Shown: positions 43,686-51,460 of the stretch, in pieces
Position numbering within the stretch: position 1 is the first letter of the stretch
Layout: every line of letters begins with the position of its first letter
Source: Streptomyces buecherae
Lineage (GTDB): Bacteria > Actinomycetota > Actinomycetes > Streptomycetales > Streptomycetaceae
Direction: 5' to 3'
NCBI RefSeq assembly: GCF_014295035.1
Contig: NZ_CP060404.1
Coordinates: 7,480,501-7,544,500, forward strand
Length of the DNA: 64,000 bases
Program-made: the position numbers and the translations under genes
The notes under the pieces: model-generated
Databases searched by the model: none
What the model was told of the DNA's origin: nothing
What the model saw: the letters and a program-made list of their open reading frames with translations, nothing else

Positions 43686-43922
43686 ATGACCATCCGGACT
43701 ATGGCGGACACGTGTCCGGCCCCCCGTTCGGGGGTCCGGAGCCCATCCCCCGCGACCTGGGGCGCGGCGTGTCCGCGTCGTGCCGTGACTGACATGCGGT
43801 GTAGAACGGGGGATGTGACGGCATTGGCCACGCGGCCCCTACCCAGTGCCCCCGCAGGCCCCGGCGCCCCTGCCCCCTGTGGTGGCGCTGTACGCGCCCG
43901 TACGCCTGGCTGTCTCCGGTGA
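43686..43922 (+). CDS. Candidate leader ORF coupled to hpnC (78 codons)
   Basis: An open frame starting at ATG 43686, exactly six bases after TACGCT, and stopping at TGA 43920-43922 inside the hpnC start (GTGA overlap). These two placements suggest translation coupled to hpnC. The predicted product (MTIRTMADTCPAPRSG...) is Arg/Pro/Ala/Gly-rich without any known motif, so it may be an untranslated leader that happens to be open. Reported as possible only. Confidence 0.3.
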   Translation: MTIRTMADTCPAPRSGVRSPSPATWGAACPRRAVTDMRCRTGDVTALATRPLPSAPAGPGAPAPCGGAVRARTPGCLR

Positions 43923-44857
43923 CCCTGGAAGACGAGCGCAGCCGGTCCCACCCCACCCCGCGAGCCTGGCCGGAGCAGCAGGCGCGCGCGGTGCTCGACA
44001 AGGCAGCGCACGAGAACTTTCCCGTCGCCCCCTTCTTCCTCCCGCGCGCCTGGCGCGACGACCTCATGGCCGTGTACGGGTACGCCCGACTCGTCGACGA
44101 CATCGGCGACGGCGACCTCGCGCCGGGCGGTGGGGACGCCGTGCTGCTCGGCCTCGACCGGTCCCAGGCCCACGACACCACCGCGCTGCTCGACGCGTTC
44201 GAGGCCGACCTGCGCCGGGTCTTCGACGACCGGGCGGAGCCGCCCCGACACCCGTTGCTGCGCGCGCTGCGCCCCACCGTGCGCCGGTGCGGACTCGGCC
44301 CGGGCCCCTTCCTCGGCCTCATCGAGGCCAACCGGCAGGACCAGCGGGTGCGTCGGTACGCCAGCTACCAGGAACTGCTCGACTACTGCGAGCTGTCCGC
44401 CAACCCGGTGGGCCGTCTGGTCCTGGCCATCACCGGGACGGCGACGCCCGAGCGCGTGCGGCGCTCGGACGCGATCTGCACCGCGTTGCAGATCATCGAG
44501 CACCTTCAGGACGTCGTCGAGGACCTCGGCCGGGACCGGATCTACCTGCCCGCCGAGGACATGCGGCGCTTCGGCGTGACGGAGGCGGACCTGCGGGCCC
44601 GGACGGCCAGCGCACCGGTGCGCGCGCTGATCGCGTTCGAGGCCCGTCGCGCCCATGACCTGCTGAACGAGGGCTCTCCGCTGGTGAGCAGCGTCCACGG
44701 CCGGCTCAGGCTGCTGCTCGCCGGCTTCGTGGGCGGCGGGCGGGCCGCCCTGAAAGCGGTCGTGCGCGCCGACCACGACGTGTTCCCCGCACCCCCCAAG
44801 CCCACCAAGCTCAGCCAACTGCGCGAGGTCGCGGCGACACTGCGAGGAGAGGGGTGA
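43919..44857 (+). CDS. hpnC: Hydroxysqualene synthase HpnC
   Basis: A 312-residue trans-isoprenyl-diphosphate synthase homologue. With HpnD and HpnE it replaces squalene synthase: HpnC hydrolyses presqualene diphosphate to hydroxysqualene. The first Asp motif is LVDDIGDGD near residue 57, the second is EHLQDVVEDLGRDRIYLP near 195-212, and KAAHENFPVAPFFLP matches the HpnC N-terminus. The start is GTG 43919; no strong ribosome site is visible, so coupling to the upstream leader frame is possible. It overlaps hpnD by 4 bp (GTGA). First recognisable gene of the hopanoid operon. Confidence 0.93.
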   Translation: MTLEDERSRSHPTPRAWPEQQARAVLDKAAHENFPVAPFFLPRAWRDDLMAVYGYARLVDDIGDGDLAPGGGDAVLLGLDRSQAHDTTALLDAFEADLRRVFDDRAEPPRHPLLRALRPTVRRCGLGPGPFLGLIEANRQDQRVRRYASYQELLDYCELSANPVGRLVLAITGTATPERVRRSDAICTALQIIEHLQDVVEDLGRDRIYLPAEDMRRFGVTEADLRARTASAPVRALIAFEARRAHDLLNEGSPLVSSVHGRLRLLLAGFVGGGRAALKAVVRADHDVFPAPPKPTKLSQLREVAATLRGEG

Positions 44858-45804
44858 CCCAGGAAGTGGAAGGACCTTCGCCTACCCCCGCACCGGTGAC
44901 GGCGGCGTACCGCTACTGCGAGGCCGTGACCGGCCAGCAGGCCCGTAACTTCGCGTACGGCATCCGACTGCTGCCCCCGGACAAGCGGCGGGCGATGTCC
45001 GCGCTGTACGCCTTCTCGCGCCGGGTGGACGACATCGGCGACGGCGCCCTGAGCGCGTCGGCCAAGGCAGACCGGCTGGAGAGCACCCGCGAACTGCTGC
45101 GCCGGATCGCGGACGGCGCGGTGGAGCAGGACGACACCGACCCGGTGGCCGTCGCCCTCACCGACGCCGCGCGCCGCTTCCCGATCCCGCTCGGCGGACT
45201 CGACGAGCTGATCGACGGCGTGCTGATGGACGTCCGCGGCGAGAGCTACGAGACGTGGGACGAGCTGCGGGTCTACTGCCGGTGCGTGGCCGGTGCCATC
45301 GGCCGCCTCTCGCTCGGCGTCTTCGGCACGGTGCCCGGGGCCCCCGGCGCCGAGCGCGCCGCCGAGTACGCCGACACGCTGGGGCTGGCCCTCCAACTCA
45401 CCAACATCCTGCGGGACGTTCGGGAGGACGCGGCCAACGGGCGCACCTACCTGCCGTCCGACGACCTGGCCAAGTTCGGCTGCTCGGCGGGGTTCCGCGG
45501 CGCCACGCCGCCGGCCGGCGCCGACTTCACGGGCCTGGTGCACTTCGAGGCCCGGCGCGCGCGGGCGCTGTTCGCCGAGGGCTACCGGCTCCTGCCGCTG
45601 CTCGACCGGCGCAGCGGCGCGTGCGTGGCCGCCATGGCCGGCATCTACCGCAGACTCCTTGAGCGCATCGCCAGGGACCCCGCGGCCGTGTTGCACGGCC
45701 GCGTCTCGCTGCCCGGGAGGGAGAAGGCGTACGTCGCCGTGCGCGGCCTGGCCGGTGTCGACGCGCGCACCGTGAACCGGCGGGTCGGCGGGGGGCGCAG
45801 GTGA
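44854..45804 (+). CDS. hpnD: Presqualene diphosphate synthase HpnD
   Basis: A 316-residue squalene/phytoene-synthase fold enzyme that condenses two farnesyl diphosphates into presqualene diphosphate. AYRYCEAVTGQQARNFAYGI is the family N-terminus; Asp motifs are RRVDDIGDG near 63 and QLTNILRDVREDAANGRTYL near 182-201. All catalytic Asp residues are present. GTG 44854 overlaps the hpnC stop. The C-terminal tail is basic. It precedes a small gene of unknown function and then hpnE. Confidence 0.95.
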   Translation: MTQEVEGPSPTPAPVTAAYRYCEAVTGQQARNFAYGIRLLPPDKRRAMSALYAFSRRVDDIGDGALSASAKADRLESTRELLRRIADGAVEQDDTDPVAVALTDAARRFPIPLGGLDELIDGVLMDVRGESYETWDELRVYCRCVAGAIGRLSLGVFGTVPGAPGAERAAEYADTLGLALQLTNILRDVREDAANGRTYLPSDDLAKFGCSAGFRGATPPAGADFTGLVHFEARRARALFAEGYRLLPLLDRRSGACVAAMAGIYRRLLERIARDPAAVLHGRVSLPGREKAYVAVRGLAGVDARTVNRRVGGGRR

Positions 45805-46097
45805 TGGTCCCCGCGCCCGTGCCGCACGCCGGTCGGCCCCCGCGCACGCTGGGAGATCAGTACGTTCGCGCGACCCGGCGTGAGAGCCCCGCCGGCCGGG
45901 CAACCCTACGGGGCGTCGCGGCGTCCCCCGTCGCAGCCGGGGAACGGTCGCGGCGCCGGCCGCCCGCGGCCTGGAGCGGCGAGAACCGGCCGCCAGCGGC
46001 CCGAGCGGTCGCGAGGCGGAACCCGTACACAGCCGAGCAGCAGCAGCCGAGCACAGCCGAGAAAGGGGCGCACGATGGCAGCGAGCACGCACCCTGA
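45801..46097 (+). CDS. Small conserved-position protein between hpnD and hpnE
   Basis: A 98-codon frame starting at GTG 45801 (with ATG 45804 next) across the hpnD stop and ending 23 bases inside hpnE. The product is basic and Arg/Ala/Pro-rich, with the segment RATLRGVAASPVAAGERSR, which recalls a short streptomycete family (DUF6380, from memory, unverified). S. coelicolor also has a small hypothetical gene at this point of the cluster as I recall. The coupling geometry supports translation, but the biased composition keeps confidence low. No function is suggested. Confidence 0.45.
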   Translation: MMVPAPVPHAGRPPRTLGDQYVRATRRESPAGRATLRGVAASPVAAGERSRRRPPAAWSGENRPPAARAVARRNPYTAEQQQPSTAEKGAHDGSEHAP

Positions 46098-47502
46098 GCA
46101 CCCGACCCGCGCGGGCCGGACCGCCATCGTCGTCGGGGGAGGGCTCGCGGGCATCACCTCCGCCCTCGCCCTGGCCGACGCCGGGCTGCGGGTGACCCTG
46201 CTCGAAGGCCGGCCCCGGCTGGGCGGCGCCGCGTTCTCCTTCCGCCGCCCCTCGCCCGCCGGCGAACTCACCATCGACAACGGCCAACACGTCTACCTGC
46301 GGTGCTGCACCGCCTACGGCTGGTTCCTGGACCGCGTCGGCGCCCGCCACCTGGCCCCGCTGCAGGACCGGCTCGACGTGCCCGTGCTCGACGTCGGCCG
46401 CGCCGAGCCGCGGCTCGGGCGGCTGCGCCGCACCGCGCTCCCGGTGCCGCTGCACCTGGCCGCCACCCTGGCCACCTACCCGCACCTGTCACCCCTGGAG
46501 CGGGCGGCCGTCGGCCGGGCCGCGCTCGCCCTGAAGTCACTGGACCCGCACGACCCGGCCCTGGACGGCATCAACTTCGGGGACTGGCTGCGCAGCAAGG
46601 GCCAGTCCGCGCGCGCCATCCAGGCGGTGTGGGATGTCGTCGCCGTGGCGACCCTCAACGCCCGCTCCGCGCAGTGCTCCCTCGGCCTGGCCACCATGGT
46701 CTTCAAGACCGGGCTGCTCACCAAGCCCGGCCACGCCGACATCGGCATCCCCCGGGTGCCGCTCGGCGAGCTGCACGACACCAGGGCCCGCGCCACGCTG
46801 GAGGCGGCGGGCGTGCGCGTCGAGTTGCGCAGCCGAGTCACCGGCATCGGTCGCGAGGCGGACGGCGGTTGGGGCGTCGAGGTGGAGACCGCGCCGCACG
46901 CGGGCACCCGGCTCACCGCCGACACGGTCGTCCTGGCCCTGCCCCAGCAGGAGGCGCACGGACTGCTGCCGGCCGGAGCGCTGGACGACCCCGGCCGGCT
47001 GCTGAAGATCGGCACCGCGCCCATCCTGAACCTGCACGTCGTCTACGACCGCACGGTGCTGCGCCGCCCCTTCTTCGTGGCCATCGGCACCCCCGTGCAG
47101 TGGGTCTTCGACCGCACCGACACCTCGGGCCTGACCGAGGGCCAGTACCTGGCGGTCTCCCAGTCCGCCGCCCACGACGACATCGACCAGCCCGTGGCCC
47201 GGCTGCGCGAGCGCTACCTGCCCGAGTTGGCCCGCCTGCTGCCCGCCGCCCGCGGCGCGACCGTGCGGGACTTCTTCGTCACCCGGGAGCGCACGGCGAC
47301 CTTCGCTCCCGCGCCGGGCGTCGGCCGACTGCGCCCGCCCGCCACCACGAACGCGCCCGGCCTGTACCTGGCCGGCGCGTGGACCGCCACCGGCTGGCCA
47401 GCGACCATGGAGAGCGCGGTGCGCAGCGGGCTGACCGCGGCCGGCGCGGCGCTCTCCGAGCTCGGCCGCCCGCACCGCAGCCCGCTGCGGGAGGCGGTAT
47501 GA
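46075..47502 (+). CDS. hpnE: Hydroxysqualene dehydroxylase HpnE (FAD)
   Basis: A 475-residue flavin amine-oxidase/phytoene-desaturase-like enzyme; HpnE reduces hydroxysqualene to squalene. The FAD-binding motif is VVGGGLAGITSALALADAG (residues 19-37) followed by LLEGRPRLGGAAFSF; NGQHVYLRC and the C-terminal LYLAGAWTATGWPATMESAV are family signatures. ATG 46075 has AAAGGGG seven bases upstream; upstream open frame sequence is Arg/Pro-rich and excluded. It overlaps the next gene by 4 bp (ATGA). Confidence 0.95.
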   Translation: MAASTHPEHPTRAGRTAIVVGGGLAGITSALALADAGLRVTLLEGRPRLGGAAFSFRRPSPAGELTIDNGQHVYLRCCTAYGWFLDRVGARHLAPLQDRLDVPVLDVGRAEPRLGRLRRTALPVPLHLAATLATYPHLSPLERAAVGRAALALKSLDPHDPALDGINFGDWLRSKGQSARAIQAVWDVVAVATLNARSAQCSLGLATMVFKTGLLTKPGHADIGIPRVPLGELHDTRARATLEAAGVRVELRSRVTGIGREADGGWGVEVETAPHAGTRLTADTVVLALPQQEAHGLLPAGALDDPGRLLKIGTAPILNLHVVYDRTVLRRPFFVAIGTPVQWVFDRTDTSGLTEGQYLAVSQSAAHDDIDQPVARLRERYLPELARLLPAARGATVRDFFVTRERTATFAPAPGVGRLRPPATTNAPGLYLAGAWTATGWPATMESAVRSGLTAAGAALSELGRPHRSPLREAV

Positions 47503-48599
47503 GCACTGTGACCGGAAACAGAGGAGAGACCGTGACTCCGGCCATCCCCGTCGAGACCGCGAACGTCAGCGCCATGCTGGCCCGCGGGCGCACCCTGGTG
47601 ACGCCCGTGCTGCGCGAGGTCGTCGACAGGCTCGCCCCGCCCATGAACTCCGTCGCCGCCTACCACTTCGGTTGGATCGACGCCGACGGCAACCCCTCGG
47701 CCGCCGACGGTGGCAAGGCGGTGCGCCCCGCGCTCGCCCTGCTCTCCGCCGAGGCCGCGGGCGCGGCCCCCGAGGTCGGCCTGCCCGGCGCGGTCGCGGT
47801 CGAGCTCGTGCACAACTTCTCGCTGCTGCACGACGACCTGATGGACGGCGACGAGCAGCGCCGCCACCGCGACACCGTGTGGAAGGTGCACGGCCCCGAC
47901 CAGGCCGTCCTGGTGGGCGACGCGCTGTTCGCGCTGGCCAACGAGGTCCTGCTGGAGCTGGGCACGGTGGACGCCGGCCGCGCGACCAGGCGGCTGACCA
48001 TCGCCACCCGCCGCCTCATCGACGGGCAGGCCCAGGACATCTCGTACGAGCAGCGCGGGCGGGTCAACGTCCAGGAGTGCCTGGACATGGAGGGCAACAA
48101 GACCGGGGCTCTGCTGGCCTGTTCGGTCTCCATCGGCGCGGTGCTCGGTGGCGCCGACGACCGGATGGCCGACACGTTGGAGACGTACGGCTACCACCTC
48201 GGGCTCGCCTTCCAGGCCGTCGACGACCTGCTCGGCATCTGGGGCGACCCGGTGGCCACCGGCAAGCGGCCCTGGAGCGACCTGCGTCAGCGCAAGAAGT
48301 CCCTGCCCGTCGTCGCCGCGCTGGCCGCCGGCGGGCCCGCCTCCGAGCGGCTGGCCCGCATTCTGGCGGCCGACGCGAGTCATGACGGGAAAACGGATGA
48401 CATCGCTGACTTCGATGAGGAAGAGTTCGCTAGCCGAGCGGCGTTGATCGAGGAGGCTGGCGGTCGCGAGTGGACCTCCCAGGAAGCTCGTCGGCAGCAC
48501 GCCACCGCCGTCGCGGCGCTGCACGAGGTGGACATGCCCGCTGCGGTACGAGCGCAACTGGTGGCGCTCGCCGACTTCGTCGTCGTACGAGAGGGATGA
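47499..48599 (+). CDS. Polyprenyl (farnesyl-type) diphosphate synthase
   Basis: A 366-residue trans-prenyltransferase that presumably supplies farnesyl diphosphate for squalene formation. The first Asp-rich motif is LLHDDLMDGDEQRR near residue 110, the second reads FQAVDDLLGIWGDP near 238 (DDLLG instead of DDxxD, a common variant in this clade). ATG 47499 forms an ATGA overlap with hpnE; GTG 47532 has a better ribosome site (AGAGGAG) and is an alternative start. The C-terminal ~60 residues (from ASHDGKTDDIADFDEEEF) are coded with noticeably lower GC3 than the rest. Confidence 0.93.
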   Translation: MSTVTGNRGETVTPAIPVETANVSAMLARGRTLVTPVLREVVDRLAPPMNSVAAYHFGWIDADGNPSAADGGKAVRPALALLSAEAAGAAPEVGLPGAVAVELVHNFSLLHDDLMDGDEQRRHRDTVWKVHGPDQAVLVGDALFALANEVLLELGTVDAGRATRRLTIATRRLIDGQAQDISYEQRGRVNVQECLDMEGNKTGALLACSVSIGAVLGGADDRMADTLETYGYHLGLAFQAVDDLLGIWGDPVATGKRPWSDLRQRKKSLPVVAALAAGGPASERLARILAADASHDGKTDDIADFDEEEFASRAALIEEAGGREWTSQEARRQHATAVAALHEVDMPAAVRAQLVALADFVVVREG

Positions 48600-48606
48600 C
48601 CTGCCC

Positions 48607-48660
48607 ATGAGACACGGGGGCTGGCAGGAGTATCCGGCCAGGCTCAGCCACCACACCTAG
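48607..48660 (+). other. 17-codon micro-ORF upstream of shc
   Basis: ATG 48607 to TAG 48660 encodes MRHGGWQEYPARLSHHT in the 145-nt gap between the prenyl synthase and shc. No strong ribosome site precedes it, but translation could continue from the gene just upstream (stop at 48599). It lies immediately before a stable hairpin, so a leader-peptide role is possible. Confidence 0.3.
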
Positions 48661-48671
48661 CTCGCGGTCGC

Positions 48672-48699
48672 CGGAGGGCGCCGGCCACGGCGCCCTCCG
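48672..48699 (+). promoter_or_regulatory. Intercistronic hairpin before shc
   Basis: CGGAGGGCGCC and GGCGCCCTCCG form an 11-bp perfect stem with a 6-nt loop, 46 bases before the shc start. It has no T tract. It may act as a partial terminator, an attenuator, or an RNA-stabilising element that sets shc expression apart from the upstream genes. Confidence 0.6.
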
Positions 48700-48744
48700 A
48701 CGCAACCCCAGCACGGCAGTGAACGGACTGTGAAAGGGGAAGCC

Positions 48745-50685
48745 ATGACAGCGACAGTCGTCGAAACAACCACCGTTTTAACGGCGGCCCGGCAGGCGAC
48801 GGCCCGGGCCGTCGACCACCTGCTGGCCCGCCAGGACAAGGAGGGATGGTGGAAAGGTGACCTGGAGACCAACGTCACCATGGACGCCGAAGACCTCCTG
48901 CTCCGTCAGTTCCTCGCCATCCAGGACCCCGGCACCACCGCGGCGGCGGCCCGCCACATCCGCTCCCAGCAGCGCCCGGACGGCACCTGGGCCACCTTCC
49001 ACGGCGGCCCGCCCGACCTCTCCGCGACCATCGAGGCGTACGTGGCGCTGCGCCTGGCGGGCGACGAGCCGGACGCGCCCTACCTGGCCGCGGCCGCCGC
49101 GTGGGTGCGCGAGGCGGGCGGCATCGCCGCGAGCCGCGTCTTCACCCGCATCTGGCTCGCCCTCTTCGGCTGGTGGAGCTGGGACGACCTGCCCGAGCTG
49201 CCGCCCGAGCTGATCTACCTGCCCAAGTGGGCGCCGCTCAACATCTACGACTTCGGCTGCTGGGCGCGGCAGACCATCGTGCCGCTGACCATCGTCTCGG
49301 CCAAGCGCCCGGTGCGCCCCGCGCCGTTCGCGCTGGACGAGCTGCACACCGACCCGCGCCGGCCCAACCCGCCGCGCCCGCTGGCCCCCGCCACCACCTG
49401 GGACGGCGCCTTCCAGCGCCTCGACCGGGCGCTGCACAGCTACCGCAAGGTCGCCGTCCGCCCGCTGCGTCGGGCCGCCATCCGCTCCTGCGCGCGCTGG
49501 ATCATCGAACGGCAGGAGAACGACGGCTGCTGGGGCGGCATCCAGCCACCGGCCGTCTACTCGGTGATCGCCCTGCACCTCCTCGGCTACGACCTGGAGC
49601 ACCCGGTGCTCCGGGCCGGCCTCGCCTCCCTCGACCGGTTCGCCGTCTGGCGCGAGGACGAGAACGGGGAGCGGGTCCGGATGGTCGAGGCGTGTCAGTC
49701 GCCGGTGTGGGACACCTGCCTGGCCACCATCGCGCTGGCGGACGCGGGCCTGCCGGACGACCACCCGGCCCTGGTGCGCGCCGCGGACTGGATGCTTGAC
49801 GAGCAGGTGTACAAGCCGGGCGACTGGTCGGTGCGCCGGCCCGAACTGCGCCCCGGCGGCTGGGCGTTCGAGTTCCACAACGACAACTACCCCGACATCG
49901 ACGACACCGCCGAGGTGGTGCTCGCGCTGCGCCGGGTCAGCCACCCGGACCCGCAGCGCGTCGAGCGGGCCATCCAGCGCGGCGCCGAGTGGAACCTGGG
50001 CATGCAGTCGAGCAACGGGGCCTGGGGCGCCTTCGACGCGGACAACGTGAGCCCGTTCCCCAACAAGCTGCCGTTCTGCGACTTCGGTGAGGTCATCGAC
50101 CCGCCGTCGGCCGACGTCACCGCGCACGTGGTGGAGATGCTGGTGGCGCTCGGCGAGCGGGGCGACCCGCGCACCCAGCGCGGCATCGACTGGCTGCTGG
50201 CCGAACAGGAGCCGAACGGCGCCTGGTTCGGCCGCTGGGGCACCAACTACCTCTACGGCACCGGCTCCGTGGTGCCCGCCCTCGTGCTCGCCGGCATCCC
50301 CACCACGCACGCGAGCATCCGGCGGGCCGTGAGCTGGTTGGAGAGCGTGCAGAACGAGGACGGCGGCTGGGGCGAGGACCAGCGCTCGTACCGGGAGCGC
50401 GCGTGGGTGGGCCGAGGCGAGTCCACCGCCTCGCAGACCGCGTGGGCGCTGCTGGCGCTGCTCGCGGCCGGCGAGCGGGAGAGCGAGTGCGTGCGGCGCG
50501 GGATCGCCTGGCTGGCGGAGACCCAGCGCCCGGACGGCAGTTGGGACGAGCCGTACTTCACCGGCACCGGCTTCCCGTGGGACTTCTCCATCAACTACCA
50601 CCTGTACCGGGTGGTCTTCCCGATCACCGCGCTCGGCCGCTACATCCACGCGCAGCCGTTCGGGGCGGAACGGCAGGGGACCTGA
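48745..50685 (+). CDS. shc: Squalene-hopene cyclase
   Basis: A 646-residue class II triterpene cyclase that protonates squalene and folds it to hopene/hopanol at the membrane. The protonating motif DIDDTA is intact at residues 384-389 (Asp384, Asp386, Asp387); several QW repeats (QENDGCWGG, QSSNGAWGAF, QRPDGSW, QNEDGGWGED) are visible. ATG 48745 has AAAGGGGA just upstream. The first 15 codons are low in GC, and codon 12 is TTA (48778-48780), a rare leucine codon read only by the bldA tRNA in Streptomyces, so full expression should depend on development. It overlaps hpnG by one base. Confidence 0.97.
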   Translation: MTATVVETTTVLTAARQATARAVDHLLARQDKEGWWKGDLETNVTMDAEDLLLRQFLAIQDPGTTAAAARHIRSQQRPDGTWATFHGGPPDLSATIEAYVALRLAGDEPDAPYLAAAAAWVREAGGIAASRVFTRIWLALFGWWSWDDLPELPPELIYLPKWAPLNIYDFGCWARQTIVPLTIVSAKRPVRPAPFALDELHTDPRRPNPPRPLAPATTWDGAFQRLDRALHSYRKVAVRPLRRAAIRSCARWIIERQENDGCWGGIQPPAVYSVIALHLLGYDLEHPVLRAGLASLDRFAVWREDENGERVRMVEACQSPVWDTCLATIALADAGLPDDHPALVRAADWMLDEQVYKPGDWSVRRPELRPGGWAFEFHNDNYPDIDDTAEVVLALRRVSHPDPQRVERAIQRGAEWNLGMQSSNGAWGAFDADNVSPFPNKLPFCDFGEVIDPPSADVTAHVVEMLVALGERGDPRTQRGIDWLLAEQEPNGAWFGRWGTNYLYGTGSVVPALVLAGIPTTHASIRRAVSWLESVQNEDGGWGEDQRSYRERAWVGRGESTASQTAWALLALLAAGERESECVRRGIAWLAETQRPDGSWDEPYFTGTGFPWDFSINYHLYRVVFPITALGRYIHAQPFGAERQGT

Positions 50686-51455
50686 TGGCGGACGCCTCCG
50701 CCGCGGACCCGGGCGCGGCCTCGCCGCTCCTGGTGGTCTGCGCGCTCGGCATCGAGCGGCTCGCGCTGCGCGGCGGCGACCGCGGCGCCGCCGCGGGCCC
50801 CGTGGTGCTGCTGCGCACCGGGATGGGCCCGCGGGCGGCCGAGCGCTCGATGGAGCGCATCCTGGCCACGGCGGCCGGGCCGGGGCCAGGGTGGTCGGGA
50901 GCGGGTGATGCCGAGCCCCCGGGGCGTGCGCCGGGTCCGGGCTCGGCGGCCGGTCACCGGCCGGTACGGGGCCCGGGCCCGGCGGCCGTCATCGCCACCG
51001 GCTTCTGCGCCGGGCTCGCCCCGGGGATGCACCCCGGCGACCTCGTCGTCGCCGACCAGACCCGCGACCACGCGGGCAGCACCGAGTGCACCGGCACCGA
51101 GGTGCTCGCCAGCGCCCTGGCCGAACTCTGCCGGCGCTCCGGACGCGGCCCCGCGCCCGCCGTGCACACGGGCCCGGTGGCCGGCTCCGACCACGTGGTG
51201 CGCGGCGCCGAGCGCGCCCGGCTGCGGGCGACCGGGGCCGTCGCCGTGGACATGGAGTCCGCGGCGACCCTGCGTACCGCCGTGCGGGCGGGCCCGCGTC
51301 CGGTTGCGGCCGTTCGGGTGGTCGTGGACGCTCCAGAGCATGAGCTGGTCCGCATCGGCACCCTGCGCGGTGGAATATCCGCCTTCCGGGTGCTCCGCTC
51401 GATCCTTCCTGCTTTCTGCCAATGGCACCGTTCGTTACCGCTCTCCAGGAGGTGA
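50685..51455 (+). CDS. hpnG: Adenosylhopane nucleosidase/phosphorylase HpnG
   Basis: A 256-residue purine-nucleoside-phosphorylase-like protein; HpnG removes adenine from adenosylhopane to give ribosylhopane. Core motifs are AAVIATGFCAGLAPGMHPGD, VHTGPVAGSDHVV and the ligand-binding VAVDMESAA. Between residues ~64 and 99 is a Gly/Pro/Ala-rich insert that makes it longer than homologues I recall (about 210-220 residues). ATG 50685 lies on the last base of the shc stop with AGGGG before it. The codon at 51435-51437 (residue 251) is TTA, five codons before the end. Its stop codon lies within the hpnH ribosome site. Confidence 0.9.
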   Translation: MADASAADPGAASPLLVVCALGIERLALRGGDRGAAAGPVVLLRTGMGPRAAERSMERILATAAGPGPGWSGAGDAEPPGRAPGPGSAAGHRPVRGPGPAAVIATGFCAGLAPGMHPGDLVVADQTRDHAGSTECTGTEVLASALAELCRRSGRGPAPAVHTGPVAGSDHVVRGAERARLRATGAVAVDMESAATLRTAVRAGPRPVAAVRVVVDAPEHELVRIGTLRGGISAFRVLRSILPAFCQWHRSLPLSRR

Positions 51456-51460
51456 GCTAG

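Noticed and set aside
48672..48699. Hairpin before shc as a full terminator ending the upstream operon
   Set aside because: No T tract, and shc belongs functionally with the upstream genes; read-through or partial attenuation is more likely.
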